In this document: positions 63,598-64,000 of the stretch, one piece after another | Layout: every line of letters starts with the position of its first letter | How positions within the stretch are numbered: position 1 is the first letter of the stretch | Assembly (NCBI GenBank): GCA_028023455.1 | Contig: JAQFVV010012400.1 | Span: 10,472,248 to 10,536,247 of the forward strand | From: Epiperipatus broadwayi | Lineage: Eukaryota; Onychophora; Udeonychophora; Euonychophora; Peripatidae | Reading direction: 5' to 3' | DNA: 64,000 nt | Program-made: the position numbers and the translations under genes | The notes under the pieces: generated by a model | The model's input: the letters and a program-made list of their open reading frames with translations, nothing else | The model's database searches: none | What the model was told of the DNA's origin: nothing

Positions 63598-64000
63598 AAA
63601 AAAATCTACTCATAAATGAGTTTGCTTATTCTAATTTCCCCCTTTCCAAAAGAAAAGAAAAAAGAGAAAAGAAAAACAGACAAACAAATATACCATGGTA
63701 AAAAGTTTTTTCACATGTTGCCACATAATTCTTTCTATTATTAAAATAATCCTTAATTAGCTCTGAAGTTTTGTTTTATTTATCTTGATTTTAATCCATG
63801 ATCAGTGTTGTTCTATTGTTTCCATTTAATTTTTATCACAATTTTCGAATTTTCTTTGTGTACACTTTTAAAAATAAGCCTCTGATTTTATGGTTGGCTG
63901 ACAGTAAGTCAGAATATACATATTAAATAATTTGCCAAAATCTAATTTGATGACTTCACTGAATATATTAGAAGAAACACTGAAATCAAGTAATGAAAAG
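63598..64000. other. A+T-rich spacer to window end
   Basis: No gene or repeat family recognised. Confidence 0.5.

Overview
The window is strongly A+T-rich eukaryotic (animal) DNA. I see no intact host gene. It is a graveyard of mobile elements and simple repeats: endonuclease/reverse-transcriptase LINEs of at least two kinds (RTE-like, and a second family with a C-terminal Cys/His motif), a Penelope-like GIY-YIG remnant, hAT-type DNA elements, many long-armed foldback elements, and tRNA-derived retroposons. The mixture of RTE LINEs, Penelope, tRNA-derived SINEs, very long GATA and compound ATT/ACT microsatellites suggests an invertebrate, perhaps a lophotrochozoan such as a mollusc. That assignment is inference only.

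Layout. 1-9 kb: A+T-rich spacer, one foldback (1.42-1.71 kb) and a perfect GATA array of about 535 bp (6.71-7.25 kb). 9.08-10.55 kb: a repeat cluster whose units carry the conserved core of a hammerhead self-cleaving ribozyme; two same-strand copies lie about 444 bp apart, as in a tandem retrozyme. 11.06-11.83 kb: nested foldbacks. 15.2-15.5 kb: foldback family A. 17.2-19.1 kb: two 5'-truncated LINE copies, minus strand. 20.85-21.02 kb: near-perfect palindrome. 22.1-22.8 and 25.3-26.0 kb: RTE 3' ends. 24.4, 27.6, 28.4, 31.9, 41.4 and 50.5 kb: further foldbacks. 30.9-31.8 kb: compound trinucleotide arrays. 34.46-35.15 kb: hAT-like non-autonomous element with a perfect 8-bp target duplication, inserted into an older foldback. 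38.1 and 42.5 kb: family A copies with target duplications. 39.8-41.4 kb: second LINE copy. 45.25, 57.66, 58.08 and 60.29 kb: four copies of a very small tRNA-Gly-derived SINE, each with target duplications. 45.67-46.22 kb: broken hAT-like/KIAA1586-like transposase. 46.6-48.5 kb: decayed reverse transcriptase. 51.2-51.5 kb: Penelope GIY-YIG domain. 52.9-57.2 kb: the longest LINE copy (endonuclease plus RT), split by a 597-bp palindromic insertion with a 16-bp target duplication. 61.7-62.8 kb: more repeat-unit and direct-repeat copies. 62.9-63.6 kb: RTE endonuclease fragment running into an AAT array.

How the parts may work together: the ribozyme repeats, mini-SINEs and foldbacks are non-autonomous, while the RTE, Penelope and hAT remnants show which enzyme classes have been active in this genome. 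Pairing a given parasite with a given enzyme is inference. The hammerhead repeat family and the tRNA-only SINE family are the most interesting content.
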